Shown here: positions 1 through 15,300 of the stretch, in pieces
Numbering within the stretch: the first letter of the stretch is position 1
How the letters are laid out: each line of letters opens with the position of its first letter
Assembly: GCA_950295325.1 (NCBI GenBank)
Contig: OX485803.1
Coordinates: 31,866,001-31,930,000, forward strand
Origin: Polytrichum commune
Lineage: Eukaryota; Streptophyta; Polytrichopsida; Polytrichales; Polytrichaceae
Reading direction: 5' to 3'
Length of the DNA stretch: 64,000 bases
Made by a program: the position numbers and the translations under genes
Notes under the pieces: model-generated
The model's input: only the letters and a program-made list of their open reading frames with translations
Told to the model about the DNA's origin: nothing
Database searches by the model: none

Positions 1-954
1 TCATAACAATTTCCACCACAAATCAAGATTAGGTATTGTAGCTCATTATCTTGGTCTTGCTCACATCAAGGCTATTTTGGATATTATAGTCTTGGTCTCC
101 ACCTCTTGTCTTGGAGTTAGAGAGAGAATCTCATCTTGAATGAATATGAGGCTCACATACCTTAGAAAGAAATGAATGAATATAATAATATGCATGTATG
201 TTTCTCTTTGTAGTCATGTGAATAGATGGAAGCATGGGGACTAAAGTGATGTGGAAAGAAACTTATTGTAAATTGGTCGGAAATAAAGGTGTGTCACCAC
301 ATCAAGTCATGCCACCAAAATGGTGGAATTAACAAACAAACCACATTAATTTAGAGATACAAATTGTGAATTAGAAAATTCAATCAATATAATATTATAG
401 TAATATAAGTGTTACGTCCACTACGTAGAAAGATGATGAAACAAATGAATATAGTTTGGTGATTCAAAAATTTAAAAATTTGTTCATAGTCAATCCAATA
501 GGCTTTAGTTACACCAAATACCCATATATTTTATATTTGCATTTGCCCATACATGATCCAATTGAGAATCATAAAGTGTAGGTTTGTGTTTGACCCCGAG
601 ATTGAAATGTTGAGATTTTATAAACTCCTCAAGTTCCAAAAATTGTGATGTCCTTTGTAATGGCATTTATGTTCAATACCATATTTACAGTCTTTTGGGT
701 TTTTCAACGGGGATTTGAAGCTCTTCATTGGGATAATAAAATTTGCAACCGTGAAAAACAAACTTGTATGAAGATAGAAAGAAAGAAAGAAAAATACCTG
801 TAAAATTACCAACATCATTTGGCTATTCAATAAAGTAAAGTGTCTTATATTGTTAATATTCTTAGGCATCATCAAAAACTGTTGTCAAAATTTGTTGTCA
901 TATATTTTGTGCGAACAATGAAAATATTGAAATTGATATTTAAGTATATTTGAC

Positions 955-1050
955 AAAATCAATTGTCCAAAAATAATAAGGGATGTGCACTTGTAGGGAC
1001 GACAACAACAACAACAACAACAACAAATGCAACAACATAACAACCACAAC
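955..1050 (+). repeat. Dispersed repeat, copy 1 (partner at 37.64 kb)
   Basis: A core of about 25 bp (AATAATAAGGGATGTGCACT and a few more bases) is identical to the segment at 37640-37715, and similarity continues weakly on both sides. Here an ACA microsatellite follows directly. Too little is shared to assign an element family. Confidence 0.55.
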
Positions 1051-2888
1051 TTTGAGTGTGTTGTATTGTTCAGTAACCACCATATTTGTATGGTTTTGCG
1101 ATCTAGTGTATGTCATATCGGCGATTGGAACTGTCCAAAATTCATGCATGAATCCAAATATTGTAGAGGACTCTGTATTCCGACACAAAATCATGATATT
1201 CCCTTCAAAAACTTGCCACATGTCATGCTCGCATTCGCCACAACCCACTTGCATCCCACGTGGAAACTACATTCCGACACACGGAAAGATAAAATAAGGC
1301 GCCCTCTACGATATACTTGAAATCCTAGTTTTGTAAATCCACACCGAACCAAATAACACACACACATACCTCATGCAAGAGAAAAGGTGTTGCAGAATAC
1401 CTCTGACGCCTTCACGCTGGCTCTAATGAGGATACATATCACATTTCAAACGTGCGATACTTCAGAGGCAAATCCTAGCCTTGCATTCAATGCTGATAAT
1501 AACTAAGGGCCAGGAAGATGAGACAAATTCATGAGTGCGGACAAAAATCCACAAAGAATGGCCCGGAGCTGTTGGATTAGAATGGCTTTGAATCCGAGGG
1601 TCCACGATGTAGTTCACCACAACCCACAAATGTATTGAGATTAAGGCTAGTGGGGAGGGCCTTGTATTCCACTGAAAAGATGAATGTTTCTTCCGCAATT
1701 CCCTTGCTAATCTCATTTGTATTCCTCTAGGTGCTTGGTGCAGTGCAACTAGTGAATCGAGCACTTTGATACAACAAACTTCAAATCTTAATTATGTAGT
1801 GTTTAAATCTAACCTGCAATATATTGATGACGATAACTACAATAAGTTGAGTTATGATATTGAAGAGGCCCTCAAGCATTAACACATAAAACACCCACAA
1901 CTGAAATAAAGGCCCAATTTTGCGACTCACCTGAGGCATGGCACCTCGAGTGAAGGTTGTTGTTAAATACTAGTCCACATGGAAAACATGAGCCACCTGA
2001 AAATATTGGGAAGCTCCCCACAGCCGCACACACATTTTCTTCTAGTGCTTATGGAAGTGATAATATGACGTAGGATAAACTTGAGTGTTAGAATTATGAG
2101 TGAGTGATAGTGTGATGTAGGGTAGACTTGAGTGTTAGGGTTATGAGTAGAGTTTGTATTAAGACCTCGGCCTTGAGGATTTAACAAGGGTGAGAACTAC
2201 ATCTTTTCAAAATCTTTAAACTGTGATTCTCTCTCTCTTTACACCATTCGCTACATATGTGTCTATCAATCCCTTTGACAGACACATATATTTGTGGTGT
2301 ATGACAAAACTTGTATTTAAAAACGAAAACTAACATCACACTTGTTAAAATAAAATAAGACTACACTCATAATGTAGACACCATTCTAGGTTCAATAATT
2401 AGCACAATTAGGAGAGTCTATGTGAGATTGTGAATCGTCACATGGACATCTAAAACTTTGGCGTCTCAACTTCAATCATGAAATTTGAATTGACGATATG
2501 CGTGATTTGTTATTGCTAACCAAATGAGGCAATTCCCAATTGAATGCAACGGTGAAATTTGTTTGTAGGAATGGAAGTGCCCACAATAGGGCCACAAACT
2601 GCTATTCGTATTAGCCGAGAGAGGAGGCTTGCAGATGTATGAATAGCTAGAACGTTGTATAATGACTGACACGTTAATAGATTCAAATGAACCAGTCATG
2701 ATCCAACGAAGCTTTTATGAAGTTGGTGAATCCAGTACCAACAGATTCGAAATCTGTATTTTAGAAACTCACTATATGTCACAAAAGAATCACATCGTGC
2801 ACACATCCGTGCTGCTACCTCCTGATTCTTGTTATGTGCAGATACCTCAAAGTATATCTCAAATCAGATACCGAAACATGGTCCTGAA

Positions 2889-2922
2889 GGAACCCTAAAC
2901 CCTACACCCTAAACCCTATCTC
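2889..2922 (+). repeat. Telomere-like CCCTAAA repeats (telo-box)
   Basis: Imperfect repeats of AACCCTAAACCCTA lie in a short tract. CCCTAAA is the plant telomere unit and also a common promoter element (telo-box). The tract is too short to be a telomere. Here it sits about 420 bp downstream of the stop of the DUF4795-like gene, so a regulatory role is not evident. Confidence 0.6.
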
Positions 2923-3345
2923 CCCACTGAATTGAGCAAAGTGATCTCCTCGGCTTCATGCTGCAGACCTGTAATGTTCTGAAGGTGGTGACAGACTGGT
3001 CTTGAGTATGAGGGCAGAACCGATCATGGAGAATGCGTGCCGCACGAGACCGAATGATCTTTCTTCTGACGTGGTGCACAGATCCCCACTCGTTCACCAC
3101 ATGGAAACTTCGCATTGTGATCATGCTGAAACCTTGATGAGCAAATAAACCACTTAAGTTTGCAATGCTGCTGCTGCTGTGTTCAATATCCGTGCACAGC
3201 GGAAGTAATGGAATCAATGAGCTGGCTGATCAACTCTTATATCCACCTCTGTGCTGAGGTATGCTACTTCTGTAGACACCAGAACCACGTGTGATGGGTG
3301 ATCACAGAATTTGGTCACTAGAAACTTTCAAATGCTCAATAACAT

Positions 3346-6300
3346 TTAACTGTCAGGTTTACTGTTTCTTTTGGGAGATGTTTTCCCACAGTTAGTGATC
3401 TTTTTAATGATTTTCACGAAATCCCCTGTTCGATCGTATGGAGGAGTCCTTGGGCGAGTTTGCGGCGGGGATGGCTCTCTCTTCTCCTGCAAAGAACCAC
3501 CAGGTAATGCTTGCAAATTAAATTATCTGGGTTACTATTTGCTCATGACAATTCAATAGGAAACATACGAAAATCTCCCTCCAAAGAATCCTCTAGTCTA
3601 TTTGAATTGACGGGAAGGCATTTACTGTTGAAAATATCCGCTCGGCCGAGAGCATTGCCAAGAAACTGCGTGGCATGACTCCAGTGGGTACATATGGGCC
3701 CCGAGTCGAATTGAGCTTCTCCAAGTCGTGATTACAAGACCTGCACTCTTACCCAGCACACTTGCACTTTAGTTTCCTTACTGAAAACACATACTAGAAT
3801 GTCACTTCTTTTGACCAGAAAATCAATGAAGAAGAATGGGGAACGGTAGCGTCATTGAAAAATGAAAAGTGAAGCATACATGCACTTGAACCCCAGCAGA
3901 GGTTTTCCTGAAAGCATAGCATTATCCATGGCCTTCAGCTCCTTTACAATCTTTGCAAGTACCTGCATTGTCATTTAACCCGCAGGTCTTTGAGATTAGC
4001 CGAGCTGATAAAATTTGCAGGACAATAGACTTTCTTGGTCTTTCTCCTTTGAGGCTCAACCAAGAAACCCACAGTAGTAGGGGAAACTTGCAAGAAAAAG
4101 AAGAGAAGAGATGGCTCTGATGTTGCCAGCGGTGTAGATTATGATGTTGCTTCAATTTTGTGTTGGTCTACCTCTATACGTAATTCCGAAATTGGCATCC
4201 AAGCATTACAGGCCCCTCGAAGATTGCTGCCTCTTTTAAAAGGTGAGCACTTTGAACAATTGCCAACAAGCCGGTCTGCACCCATCACCCGAAGGGCAAT
4301 CCCCTAGGCTCCACCTAATTGCTTGAAAACATTCAATTTCAGCCGGATACCCTTACTGGGATTATTAGGTGGGCCACTGTCATAGTGGTAGGGTGCACCA
4401 GAAAATCAAGCGTCAGGGAGGTCACCCATCCTAGTACTATTCCGGCCTTAGGGAGGTTAATGTGGGAGTTCCAATCTAGATTAAGGCCTTGGGTTTAAGT
4501 CACCCTTAAACCCTAAACTTGCAAGATTGAATGTTGGAGCAAGCGGGTGATTGTTATATATGAATTCCACCATCAATGATGTTGTACCTGTAAATCAAGT
4601 TTGTCAGCCTTATTTTCCTCCAAGGTGTCCAAAAGTTCAAGACTGTGGTCGACCTCCTGAGACAATTTCTCCACTGCTATCATGAGTCTCTTTAGCACTC
4701 CTTGACTCTCTTTGGGCTCAATTTTCTTTTCCTTCAACGCTTCCTGCACCACCACTTTCCAAGACCTGAATGTTAAACAGGGGGTGCAAAAGACCTAAGG
4801 AGGAAAACTATCACGATGACTGAAAAGTTTAGCACCGGATGCTTTCACCAGGAATGCAAATAAATTGGCATTGCTACAGCATTCTTAAGAAGTGGCCCAC
4901 CTAGGTTCCGGTGCAAATGGAATAATTCTTAGGCACTCCAAAGTAGAAAATGTGACATCCGAAGATAGGCAACACAGAGTGTTGACTAAAGAGAGCTTGC
5001 CACTTGAAGATGCTCGGCAATCATACATGCACTCAAGGACCTTGATTTTAGACTATATTCTTAAAGCTAGAATAGAAAGAGAGCGTCATATATACAAATA
5101 GATAGATAGCTCCGACTCTTGACAAAGCAAGCATGAATGAAGAGCTTCTTCACCCATAGGCTACCGCAACCTTTTCACGGTGGACTCTACATGTACACTA
5201 CAATACATAGACAGCAAGAAGTTGTTGGAGAAATTCTTAGAGCTTACCTCAAGTACTCCGAGACTTTCGCGGTATTTGGATTGGGCAACAGCCTGAGTTG
5301 CCTCTTGAACATTTTTAATACGAATGGAAGAAGCCCTCTGTGGGGTACCAATTTGACGACGACTTGGTGAACGTGGTGTTTGCACTGTGGAATGCACTGC
5401 TGCTTCCTTCGAAGGAGAAGCTGGTTGGCTTGGAGGAGAAGCAGCTGACTGATATTGAGGTGAAGCTGGTTGATTTCGAGGAGTAGTTGGGTAACTCGGT
5501 GGAGTTGGTTGAGCACTAAAAGCAGGTGAAGTTGGACCTCCTGTTGTAGCTTCAGCTGACACTGCTGGAGGAGCTGCTTTCTGAGATACAGGAGGTGCTG
5601 CTGTGGCACCTAAGCAAATGACCGGGAAATAGACAATCAAATTGTATTGTGAAAAAGAGACGATGGCGCCTCTGTTTGCCAACACTAGCATGTAGGATAT
5701 GAAACATGCAATTACTGAGAGATGATAACCAAATCCAAATCGGGTCTCTAACCAATTTCCTCATAAGTTTTGGAGCTCATTCAAATATTGTTTTCACAGC
5801 ATGAAGATTCTCTTTCTTCTTAAATGATCATATTGCTCCGCCAACTATGTTGATTATTGAGTCTAGAATGATAAGCAAAAACTTTGAGCATGTAGTCCAT
5901 CCTCTTTTGAACACATGTTCTTGTGGTGTTCATTATTAGAGCCACACCGAACCACATACCACTTAAACATACGTGTTCTATTAAGATAAGTAATTGAATT
6001 AGGCTTACTTATCTTATAGAGTATCTTCGCATGCATGCTAGTGCCTCAATTAAGAGATGGACTCTTTCTTTCTAACAACCGTACTGGGGCAACTTGATTG
6101 TTCCTCCCCTACTAAGCTCACCAAGCCCTTCAATAACCCAAACTTTTAAGATGACTAGTTGACCCATTGGGTGGAGAAAGAAACCCATATCACTTGCGAG
6201 GTGGAGATGAGTCTCAACCTCTCAAGCTATTGGCTTGATGCTAAATTCTACTGTCAAGATGAACTCCAATCGCCAGTGAGGAACCACGAAGGTGGGGAGT

Positions 6301-9300
6301 ATTGATTCAAAACATGATCTTTAAAAGGATAGGACATGGCTTACATCGCAGGACAATGCCTGGTTACCCTTTAGACATAAATTATGAATTGCAACAGAGA
6401 AGATTGGACTTAATGTCAAGGGTAAAAACTATATTGTCTGATGTGTTAGAAGCCACTGAAAGAAGATATGATTGCATCGCCAACACTTAAATTACAAAAT
6501 TTCCAATGAGGTCTAGCACAAGGATGACTGTTGGAAGCTGAAAAAGCCAAAGATTGTCACCAAGAATGCTGAAAAGAAAGATGGCTCCAATGTTGCCACT
6601 GCCATGAATTATGGTGTTGCTTCATCTTCATGTTTGTCTAAGTCTAAATGTAATCCTAAAAAGGGCATCATGAGAATTGGAACCCTCCAAAGACTACTCC
6701 TTTTCATAGGTGAACCACTTTGAATGAACATGCACTAGCCAACCTACAACTATCTCCCCAAGGACAAATCCCTAAGTTCTCACATGGTTGAATGAAATTA
6801 TATGGGTCATCCGGATACCCTCACCATGATTGGGTGGATCATAAGTGATAGAGTGCATTAGAACTAAAATGCTAGGGAAGGTCACCCATCCAAGCACTAT
6901 TTCGCCCTTAGAAGGCTTAGCCTCAAAGTTCTCATGGGATCCAGGGTAGCCACCCAAGGTAGTCAGCCATAAGGTAGAAATACCATAACCCTTGAAAACA
7001 AGGTGATTTGCATTGAAGATCTGGTCTGACAATCATGAGATAATTTTCCAACATATTCAAGAAGGATTCATGAAGAATGCAAGTTGTTTCATATTTTTCT
7101 ATCCTATACAAAAAATGCTACAATTTTTCAAAGTGAAAAGTTGTCCAGACCCCTACTCATTCACTAGATTCTCCCTACACCGAACACAATAATCCGCATT
7201 TCCATATAGAACATCCCCTAAATTGGTTACCTCATGAGTACATTAACACGTGACTCCCATTGGCTACACTAAGTGTACACGCATTGAAGTTGCCGCCGAA
7301 CCATGATCGGTTTTAGAAATGGCACTTCACCATTATGATGGCGGTCTAGTGCACGGCTAGAGGGTGGTTAAAGAGTTATGGTATTTCTACCTTACTTACG
7401 TGATGTTTAAAGGTAACATGTGAGAGCTAGCATACCTGCAGGCGGTGCAAATGTAACTGATGGAGGGGTCGAGGTTTCGGATGCTGAAGCTGGAGGTGAC
7501 GATGATGGTGATGTTAGTGCAGGTTGTGTTGAATATGCACCATCACCTTCACCCACGACTGGAGATGGTGGGATAGATGCCAGTTGATATTCATCATCAT
7601 GGCCAGACATAATGAGCACACCTTTCCCAATGACACCTATGTCTTCCAATAGCTGCACCAACTCAACCACACACTTCTCAGCTTAAGAAGTGGAAAGGCA
7701 AAACTGCTTATTAAATTTGACCCAACTTGTGCAGGATAAGTATAGGTGACATCAGCAAAAGATATCTGGTATGTGTTGCAATACAAAATACTTGTTCATA
7801 GATCTTGCTGCTCCAATAGAAACACAGAAATGCTAATGACAATGCAGAACATCTAGATGTGAATGACGTATCATGGTATCTTGACTTTAAGATACGTATT
7901 CAATGCCATCCTTACACAAAATCCTAGAACACACCTCTGCTAATGAAGTGGAAAAGAATACGTTCTTTTTTTATTTGACCACTGTGGGCAGGATAGTACA
8001 AGTGACATCAGCAGAAGACATACCTAGTATGTATTGCATTATGAATATTTGTTGATACATGTTGCTGCTCCAATAGAAATGCAAAAACGTTAATGACAAT
8101 GTAGAAAATCTAGATGTGAATGATGTATTTTGGATATCTCAATTTTAAGACATGTGTTCGATGCCATCCTCACACAAAATTCTAGCACACACCTTTGCTG
8201 AAGAAGTGGAATGGAACAAATGCTTATTTGATGTGACCCACCTTGTGCAGGGTAATGTAGGTGACATCAGCAGAAGAAGTTAACCTTGGATGCATATCGC
8301 ATTACAAGTATCTGTTGATAGGTGTTGCTGATCCAGTAAAAATGCAATTTTCTTGATAACAATGCAAAAAGTACAGCTCCGTAAATGATGAAATATGGGA
8401 GTCTTAACTTTAAGACCCGTGGTTAAATGCCACACTTACACTAAAATCCTAGCACAATCCATGTATATTCCTATTTTTTGGTCCAATAATTTTTGAGTTA
8501 CCTTCATCAGCATCTTCTCGTGGCTCTTAACAGTCTCTTTCATCTGACTTGCAGCTTCCCAAGCCACCTGGTTCTTTGCAGCCATCTCCTTCATTGCATC
8601 CATGGCGGCTGAAGCATCCTGAGGTTTGAACGAACACATTCATGTAATGCAAAGAGGAATGCCAATGATAGTGCAGAGAGAACATATATACATGCAAGAA
8701 ATGTTGGCCACATTTCTGCGATATAAGTTTAGATAAAACTACAAACATTGGATTGACATGTTGTGGAATCCTGGTTCTTGATCTAGGCAAAGGAAGAAAG
8801 ACAACACTGCAATTAGTCCATTTGATTTCGGCCAGTGGAGTTTGTAACATTAGTATACCTTGCCATTGTCACCCCCTAATCCTCCCCCTGACTTCTCTAT
8901 AAGCTCCCGCAAGGCAGCTAAGGCTGTATTATCAGCCTTGTTGGCCAATGCAACCTGCATACATACAAATTCACCATTAACACACTTAACAAGAAAAGTC
9001 ACAAGGTCATCAACTAAAATAAGTTCCTTCAGGATCACAACATCTAGAGCAAGTTTAAAAAGTGGCAAGCTCATGAGAGACACTTGTAACTGACTGGACT
9101 TTTGGTAAGGTGCAACATTATCTTCACCAAATGGAAAGGCCATGCATCAAATGCTTTTGGTTGGTATCATGGGGACTTTGATCATGAAGTCTTGAAGGGG
9201 ATATTGCCTATGTTTGCCAACACTAACATGAACTATAGCCACAAACTATCCAACTCCTCTTGGAAGTGACAACAAACTATAAATGCCCAAATCACTCAAA

Positions 9301-12300
9301 TCTTAAAATTCAAAGTTGCGCAATATATGGGTAACCATAGAAAAAACCTCTTCTGGCCCTTCGAATTCATCAACCCCAACTGCCCACTATACCCAAATAA
9401 CGACAAAGACGGCCACACCTGCTATCTACATGCAACTACAAATTCCTCAAAGGCCTCATAATAACAAGACACAATGCCGCAACCAATCTACTGGCTAACC
9501 TACTTAAATCATGTATCCACACAAGACACCATACACTCACAAACGTTGGCAAAATCGACAACCAACCACATGACAACACCATCCCGCCATGGATACTCCC
9601 ATGTTCATACCTAACAACTAAATGCACATGCCTAGCAAGGCTAAGACCAAACATCATATACATCCAAGGAGCACCATACAAACAACCTGTGCCACATCCC
9701 AACCCCCCACCTAACCATCTAAATAATAGATTTCACATTCACACACGACAGATCCACATCCCTAACCATTGAAACCAAAGAGCCAAATACAACCCCTCAT
9801 AGAAGCCATCAAAACACAAGGATGGCAAGTCAAGCCCCTCATGGTCATCACTACATGAGTTCATGGCTCCATACACACAAGAAGTATTGAACTACTAGAA
9901 AGCTTACACATCCCCGCTAACGCCATCAAGAAATCAATGAAAACCATTCACCACATTGCAATCAAATACCTCACATATCTAGTACTCAATAAAAGAAAAC
10001 TAGATAATAAACAAAGCCTCATACAACCTCCCACATAAGAGCCACTCCCCCACATACATGCACCCAACTCCTAAAACAAAATAACCAAATAATAAAAACA
10101 AACTTAACAACAATAAACATATATTCACACACACACACACACACACTATATGCAAGTGCGTATACAAATAGTCAAAATGAGCCCACCTACCGTAAGAATA
10201 GGTAGTAAATCCTACCGTAAGGATAGGTAGTAAATCCTACCACTATAACAAGGGGGCTCTTGAAAAGAGTAGGGCCAACATGCTCAAATTCACGTTGATG
10301 GAAACATAGATGTTAAATTTTCTTTTCTTTCTTTTTTGAACTATAAAGTCTCTTGAACCACAAGATACTAGAGTTAACTATATATATAGTCACCAAAAGC
10401 GGGGAACAAAACTTTGAAAAACTTTGAGTTCATTACTTGAATTTGATTCTATTTCGGGAATACACAAGTGGCGAGAGGAGCAAAGAGATGCATGTACACA
10501 TAGGTGGCAAAGATAATGAGAAGATTCTTAGTAATAAAAAGATAAAACATGTCGGCACCTAAAACTCAAAGCCACCCTCCAAGACTTTCTAATTGCATTC
10601 AAACAAGGGACGTTTAGGGCATTTCGACCCCAATTCATCTCCATACTTTACAGTTAAGTTTGTTGCCTCAATTAATAGGTGTACTCTTTCTAATGGCTGT
10701 AACTAGAGCAACTTGATCGCCCAATGTCCCTCCCCTACTAAGTTCGTTGAACCCTTCTGTACCCACAAAATATAAAGGTGACCAATTGACCTTATGATCC
10801 CCACATATTTGGGTGGACCATAGTTGATAAGACTAGCAGGCTTGGTGGAGAGTGGAACAAGGTGGAGATGAGTGCCAACCACTTAAGATATTGGCTCCAT
10901 GGTTGAAGCCACGAATGGTTCATCCATAAACATTGAAGTTTTCCTTAAAAGGTCGGGAACAACCATCCAATATCTAGAGGTGCATATTGTCTTTGGTGTG
11001 TTGGTTGGAAAGTCTCTAGTTGGAACACATACTCTAAATATAGACATCCTAGGCCCAACAACCTCGCGGCTCCCAAGAAGTTCCCAAGCTCAATTTGTAT
11101 GTTCCCAAGAGAAAATTGATCAAAACTGGGGACTAAACTCCGGTGAGGCCGAGCATAGGAGGAAAAACTCTTTGGCCATGTGTTAATAAATAGGTCTTGC
11201 TACAGGAAAAGCAAACTATACGAAAATACAAATTCTATGAAACTCGGGATTTCTTTCTTGTGTTTCACCCTGCATCCCGACCTTTTGAGGATAGGTTTGC
11301 TGGAGGCCAGAAATTTTTTCATCTAACCTGTAACTGCAGAAGCATGTCCGAGTAGACCATAATGCGGTTAGCATGCTCATTAACCACAAACTGAATCTCC
11401 TCATCATCTGTGGTCGATCCTCTTTGTAATGAGGCCACCGGGTGGGCAATCAACTCTGCTCGTTTTGCAAGCAACACTGCCAGATCGCTCCTCTCTGTCT
11501 GTACCATCCCAATTTTGTGTCACTTGTAAACTTTTGAGTAAACTACACTAAATATCTTATTTGGCGTGACATTCAAATTGGTGTGCCATGTTAATTAGAG
11601 TGGTCTTCATAACTTGTCATGTAGCACCCAATGTCATATGAAACCCTTGACTGCTGTCCACCTAATGCTTGCAAGACAATCAATGTGTATTGATGATGAA
11701 TAGTGTGGGCCAAACTTACTCAGATGTATAGTGTTACAGTGATCACCTGGAATTCTATCGCCTTGGTATTACAAAGTGGTTCTGATATTTACCAGAGCTG
11801 TGACAGAGCTTCCCAAATTAGTCAGCTTCTCCTTCAATTCTTTGCACAAGTCGCCCAGAGACTGTCATGGAAACAGCATGGTGACGAGAGATGTGAAATT
11901 CCTTGGGACAACCAATAGTTCACGAATGCAGGAAGATGAATAAAGTAGCCCCTTCACCATACAAAATGCTTTGGAGAAGTTGTCTTCAAGAAAATAAACT
12001 AAAAAATCGACCATCACCTGCACTTGGGCAGCATTGGAGCGTGCATTACTCATCAACTCAGATAACTCAGCACGGTCTGCTTTCTGGGCTATCAAATCCT
12101 GCCCTCGGTCCACATTGGCATTCATTTTTCAATTTCATTAGCACATTCATGTGTAGAACTCTTCTAACAGGTTGTTAGGAAAATGAACTCTGTGCTCTCA
12201 AAATTTTGCCCTAGTCTTAGTTCTCTCCACATTTGCGAGGGAAGTGCAGGATGTTTGGAGTTATAAGTATTCACAAAAGTGGAGGAAATGCAATCTCCAA

Positions 12301-15300
12301 CAAAATACATTGTAATTCGGAATATTTACATCTGTTTTGTAAGAAGAGGTTTGGATTGAAATGAACTCCACCTTTATGGCACTGTCCCCCCCTGTACCAT
12401 CTCCATTGCTACCTCCTGAAGCCAACTTAAAGTGCATCTCATCCACCGCAACACGGTCAGCCTTCGCTGATAGCTTGTTTGCCTACCACAACAAAATGCA
12501 TCAATTCAACAAGATGTCCAATATGGGGTTTTCTGGAGTACCAAATGCAAGCATATCGTGATTCTGAACATAACAATCCTGAAGTATGAAAACCTTGAAA
12601 TAAACTAGCCCAACTTAAAGGTAATAGAATAACATCTTGATGTTCTGACATTCTTGCTAGAGGTAAATAAGTGCAAGGAAATCCACCCGAATTGAATGTA
12701 GCAGCTGCTTTGCATTGAAATGCCTTTACAATTGACCAAATGAACTTATAGCATGGGATGTGAAGGTTCAAAGCATTTACTAGCACAGCCAACTCCTCTT
12801 CTAGTTTCTTGCAGCGCCCTTCACAAACTCCTGCATCTGTGGGCTTAGTCGTGATGTCCCCACTCTGTGTCAAAGATGATTACCATTGTCATTTTCTCAA
12901 CGGGTTCATTTGTAACCAAGAAGCTTTGATGTCCTTGATTGTTGCCACAAAGTGTCTTGCTATTATGCTTTCTTCAGAAAATTATAGATCCGAAACTAAA
13001 AAGGCCAAAACCCTTGAAGCGAAGGATGTGTTAAGAAATCAGTACTGAGATCGCAGTACCTGCAACTCTACGTTGCCGCCTTCAGATTTGCCAAATGGTT
13101 TCACCTCGAGGTCGGCTCGCAGTACCTGCCATTCACGCTTTGGGGTTCAACTGACCAAAATGACATTTTGGAAGTTGAATAACTAAAGGCAATCTAAGCA
13201 AATGGGTAATTCATGCCATCCAGGATGCTCCAGGACAGAGGAGTGAAATCTTAAGTTTAGGGATAGTAGGGGAATTTGGCGTTGCAGACCGTACTCTTTG
13301 TGTAATCTGAATGGCTTCCAGATCTGCGGTATGAGCCTTCATCACCTGCTGCATCAGTGCCTTAAACTCTTCTGCCTGCACCATTCCAGAAGAAGTTCTT
13401 AACCCCATAAAACATATGTCCTTGGAGGTTTCGATATTTAAACGACACTTAATATAAAGGTAACCAGTAACCCCTAAAACAAGAATCAAGAGAGGTAGTT
13501 GATCCAAAGCTTTTAGAGTTGCATACTCAATACAAAGCAGTCAAAAGGAAGCCATCAGAATCTATGATGAAATAGAAAACAAAATCACACATGAAGCAAT
13601 AGCCAAATGGCGGCAAGCCATTTGACCAGGAGCCATGCACAACAAGCTATATGTATGGTTACAGTAGAAGCCACCTTCCACGACATCCCCACTGTCTTCA
13701 TCATCAGCTCCCAACTGTTCGATATATATCCTTCTCTTGAGATTTCTCTACTGACCTCCAGAGGTAACAGGAAAACTCAAGCAACTTTCTGTATAGCATG
13801 TGTACTAGGACCTTATAAACCCATAACATGCTACATGATGACAATCCCAGAAATTAAAAAATCACATGATGTCGTCTCTCGACCCCTTTTGTGCAAATTT
13901 AACCAATAAACCATAAAGTAAGAACCAAGAGAGATAGTTAATTCAAATCTAGAAGAGTTACACACTCAATACGAAGCAGTCAAAAGGATCCGATCGAAAC
14001 CTACAATGAAGTAGAGAACAAAATCATACATGCGGCAATAGCCAAATGTTGGCAAGCCATTTGACCAAGAGCCATCCACAACAATCTATCTACATGGAAG
14101 AAGCCACCTTCCACGACATACTTCCCCATTGAGTGGGTGTATCCTTGTCTTGATGAGTTTCAACTCCTGATCTCTAGAGGCAACGGGAAGACTCAACCAA
14201 ATTGTGGTTTAACATATGTACTAAAACCTCATACAAACCTATAAATCGCAACATGATGACATCCCAGGAACTCAAAATCACAGGATGTCGTTCTCATGAT
14301 CTCCTTAAAACTAAATCAGCTCTAATTTTGGAGGTCCATGGGCTTTACTTGCGCTTCCAACTGCTTGATCTTCTCAGCGAGCTCCTCATTGCTGAAGTCA
14401 AAACCACCATCCCCAGATGCGCCCTTCCGCCCAACTTGCCCATCGAACTGTGTACCTAAATCTTCTTTAGAACTACTCATTCCATCAGACATACCTCCTC
14501 CTCCTCCTCCTCCTCCTCCCAGCAATTCGAGAGCCTTCAACCTCTCAAGCTCATCCCAATTCTTCCCCTGCTGCTGCTGCTGCTGGTTCCCACCCTCAAT
14601 CTCCTTCAACCTCTTCTCATAATCCTCCCAATTCTTCCCCTGCTTCGACTTCTCTGCCTCGAGCTCCTTCAACCTCTTCTCAAAATCCTCCCAATTCTTC
14701 CCCTGCATCGATTTCTCTGCCTCAAGCTCCTTCAACCTCTTTTCAAGAGCTTCCAAGCTCTCTTTACCCTGCCTCTCTGCCTCCAGCGCCTTCAACCGGG
14801 ACTCGAGAAGCTCCAACCCCTTCGCCTGCTTCTCGGCCTCAGCTGCTTTGTCGACGTTCAGAGATGCCGATGTATTTTGGCTGCAATCACCCATACGCAT
14901 CCTCACTGACCTAACCTAAACTCGTCCTTATGTAATTGCCAAATAAGAAAAGAAAAAGAAAACATGAATCAACTCACAAAATGAAATAGGTTGCACCATG
15001 CATTCATACAATCATACATACATACCAAATAAGATCGAGCTCCTCTTTCAGGCTGGCCACGCTCTTGTTATTCTCCTCTGCCTTATCAAGACGTTTAGCC
15101 TACACAAAATTGCACAAATACCCCAAGTCACTCAGTGAACGTCCAGAAACCACAAAAAGCTCGTCTCACTTCAGCATTCGTCCATGTTCACCGAAAGCCT
15201 TTGCGGGGAGAAGAAAGCGGCTGTCGCACCACATACATCATTTGATTTTAGCACAAAACTTGCTGCAGCCACATGGAGCTGGAGCACCCCTACCTTCATG

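Larger units (their letters stand above)
1..3345. other. Intergenic region, no gene recognised
   Basis: Open frames here are short, lack recognisable domains and do not join through plausible splice sites. The stretch is AT-rich. It contains an ACA microsatellite near 1003-1026, a short segment repeated at 37.6 kb and a telomere-like tract near 2.89-2.92 kb. The 3' untranslated part of the DUF4795-like gene must enter its right edge. I see no RNA gene. Confidence 0.6.

Noticed and set aside
983-1320. Overlapping plus-strand frames of about 100 codons and an antisense frame
   Set aside because: They start in an ACA microsatellite (poly-Asn/Gln) and have no recognisable domain or splice partners.
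2909-3217. Minus-strand 102-codon frame just downstream of the DUF4795-like gene
   Set aside because: Considered as a further terminal exon, but the gene already ends in phase at 3346 and the peptide shows no match to the family tip.
3439-3729. Plus-strand reading MEESLGEFAAGMAL... and TVENIRSAESIAKKL... that looks like a small two-exon gene
   Set aside because: It is the antisense of the last two exons of the DUF4795-like gene. The plus reading needs a frameshift or stop, while the minus reading splices in frame and ends the family domain.
14338-14622. Plus-strand proline-rich frame
   Set aside because: Antisense shadow of the glycine/coiled-coil exon at 14349-14880.
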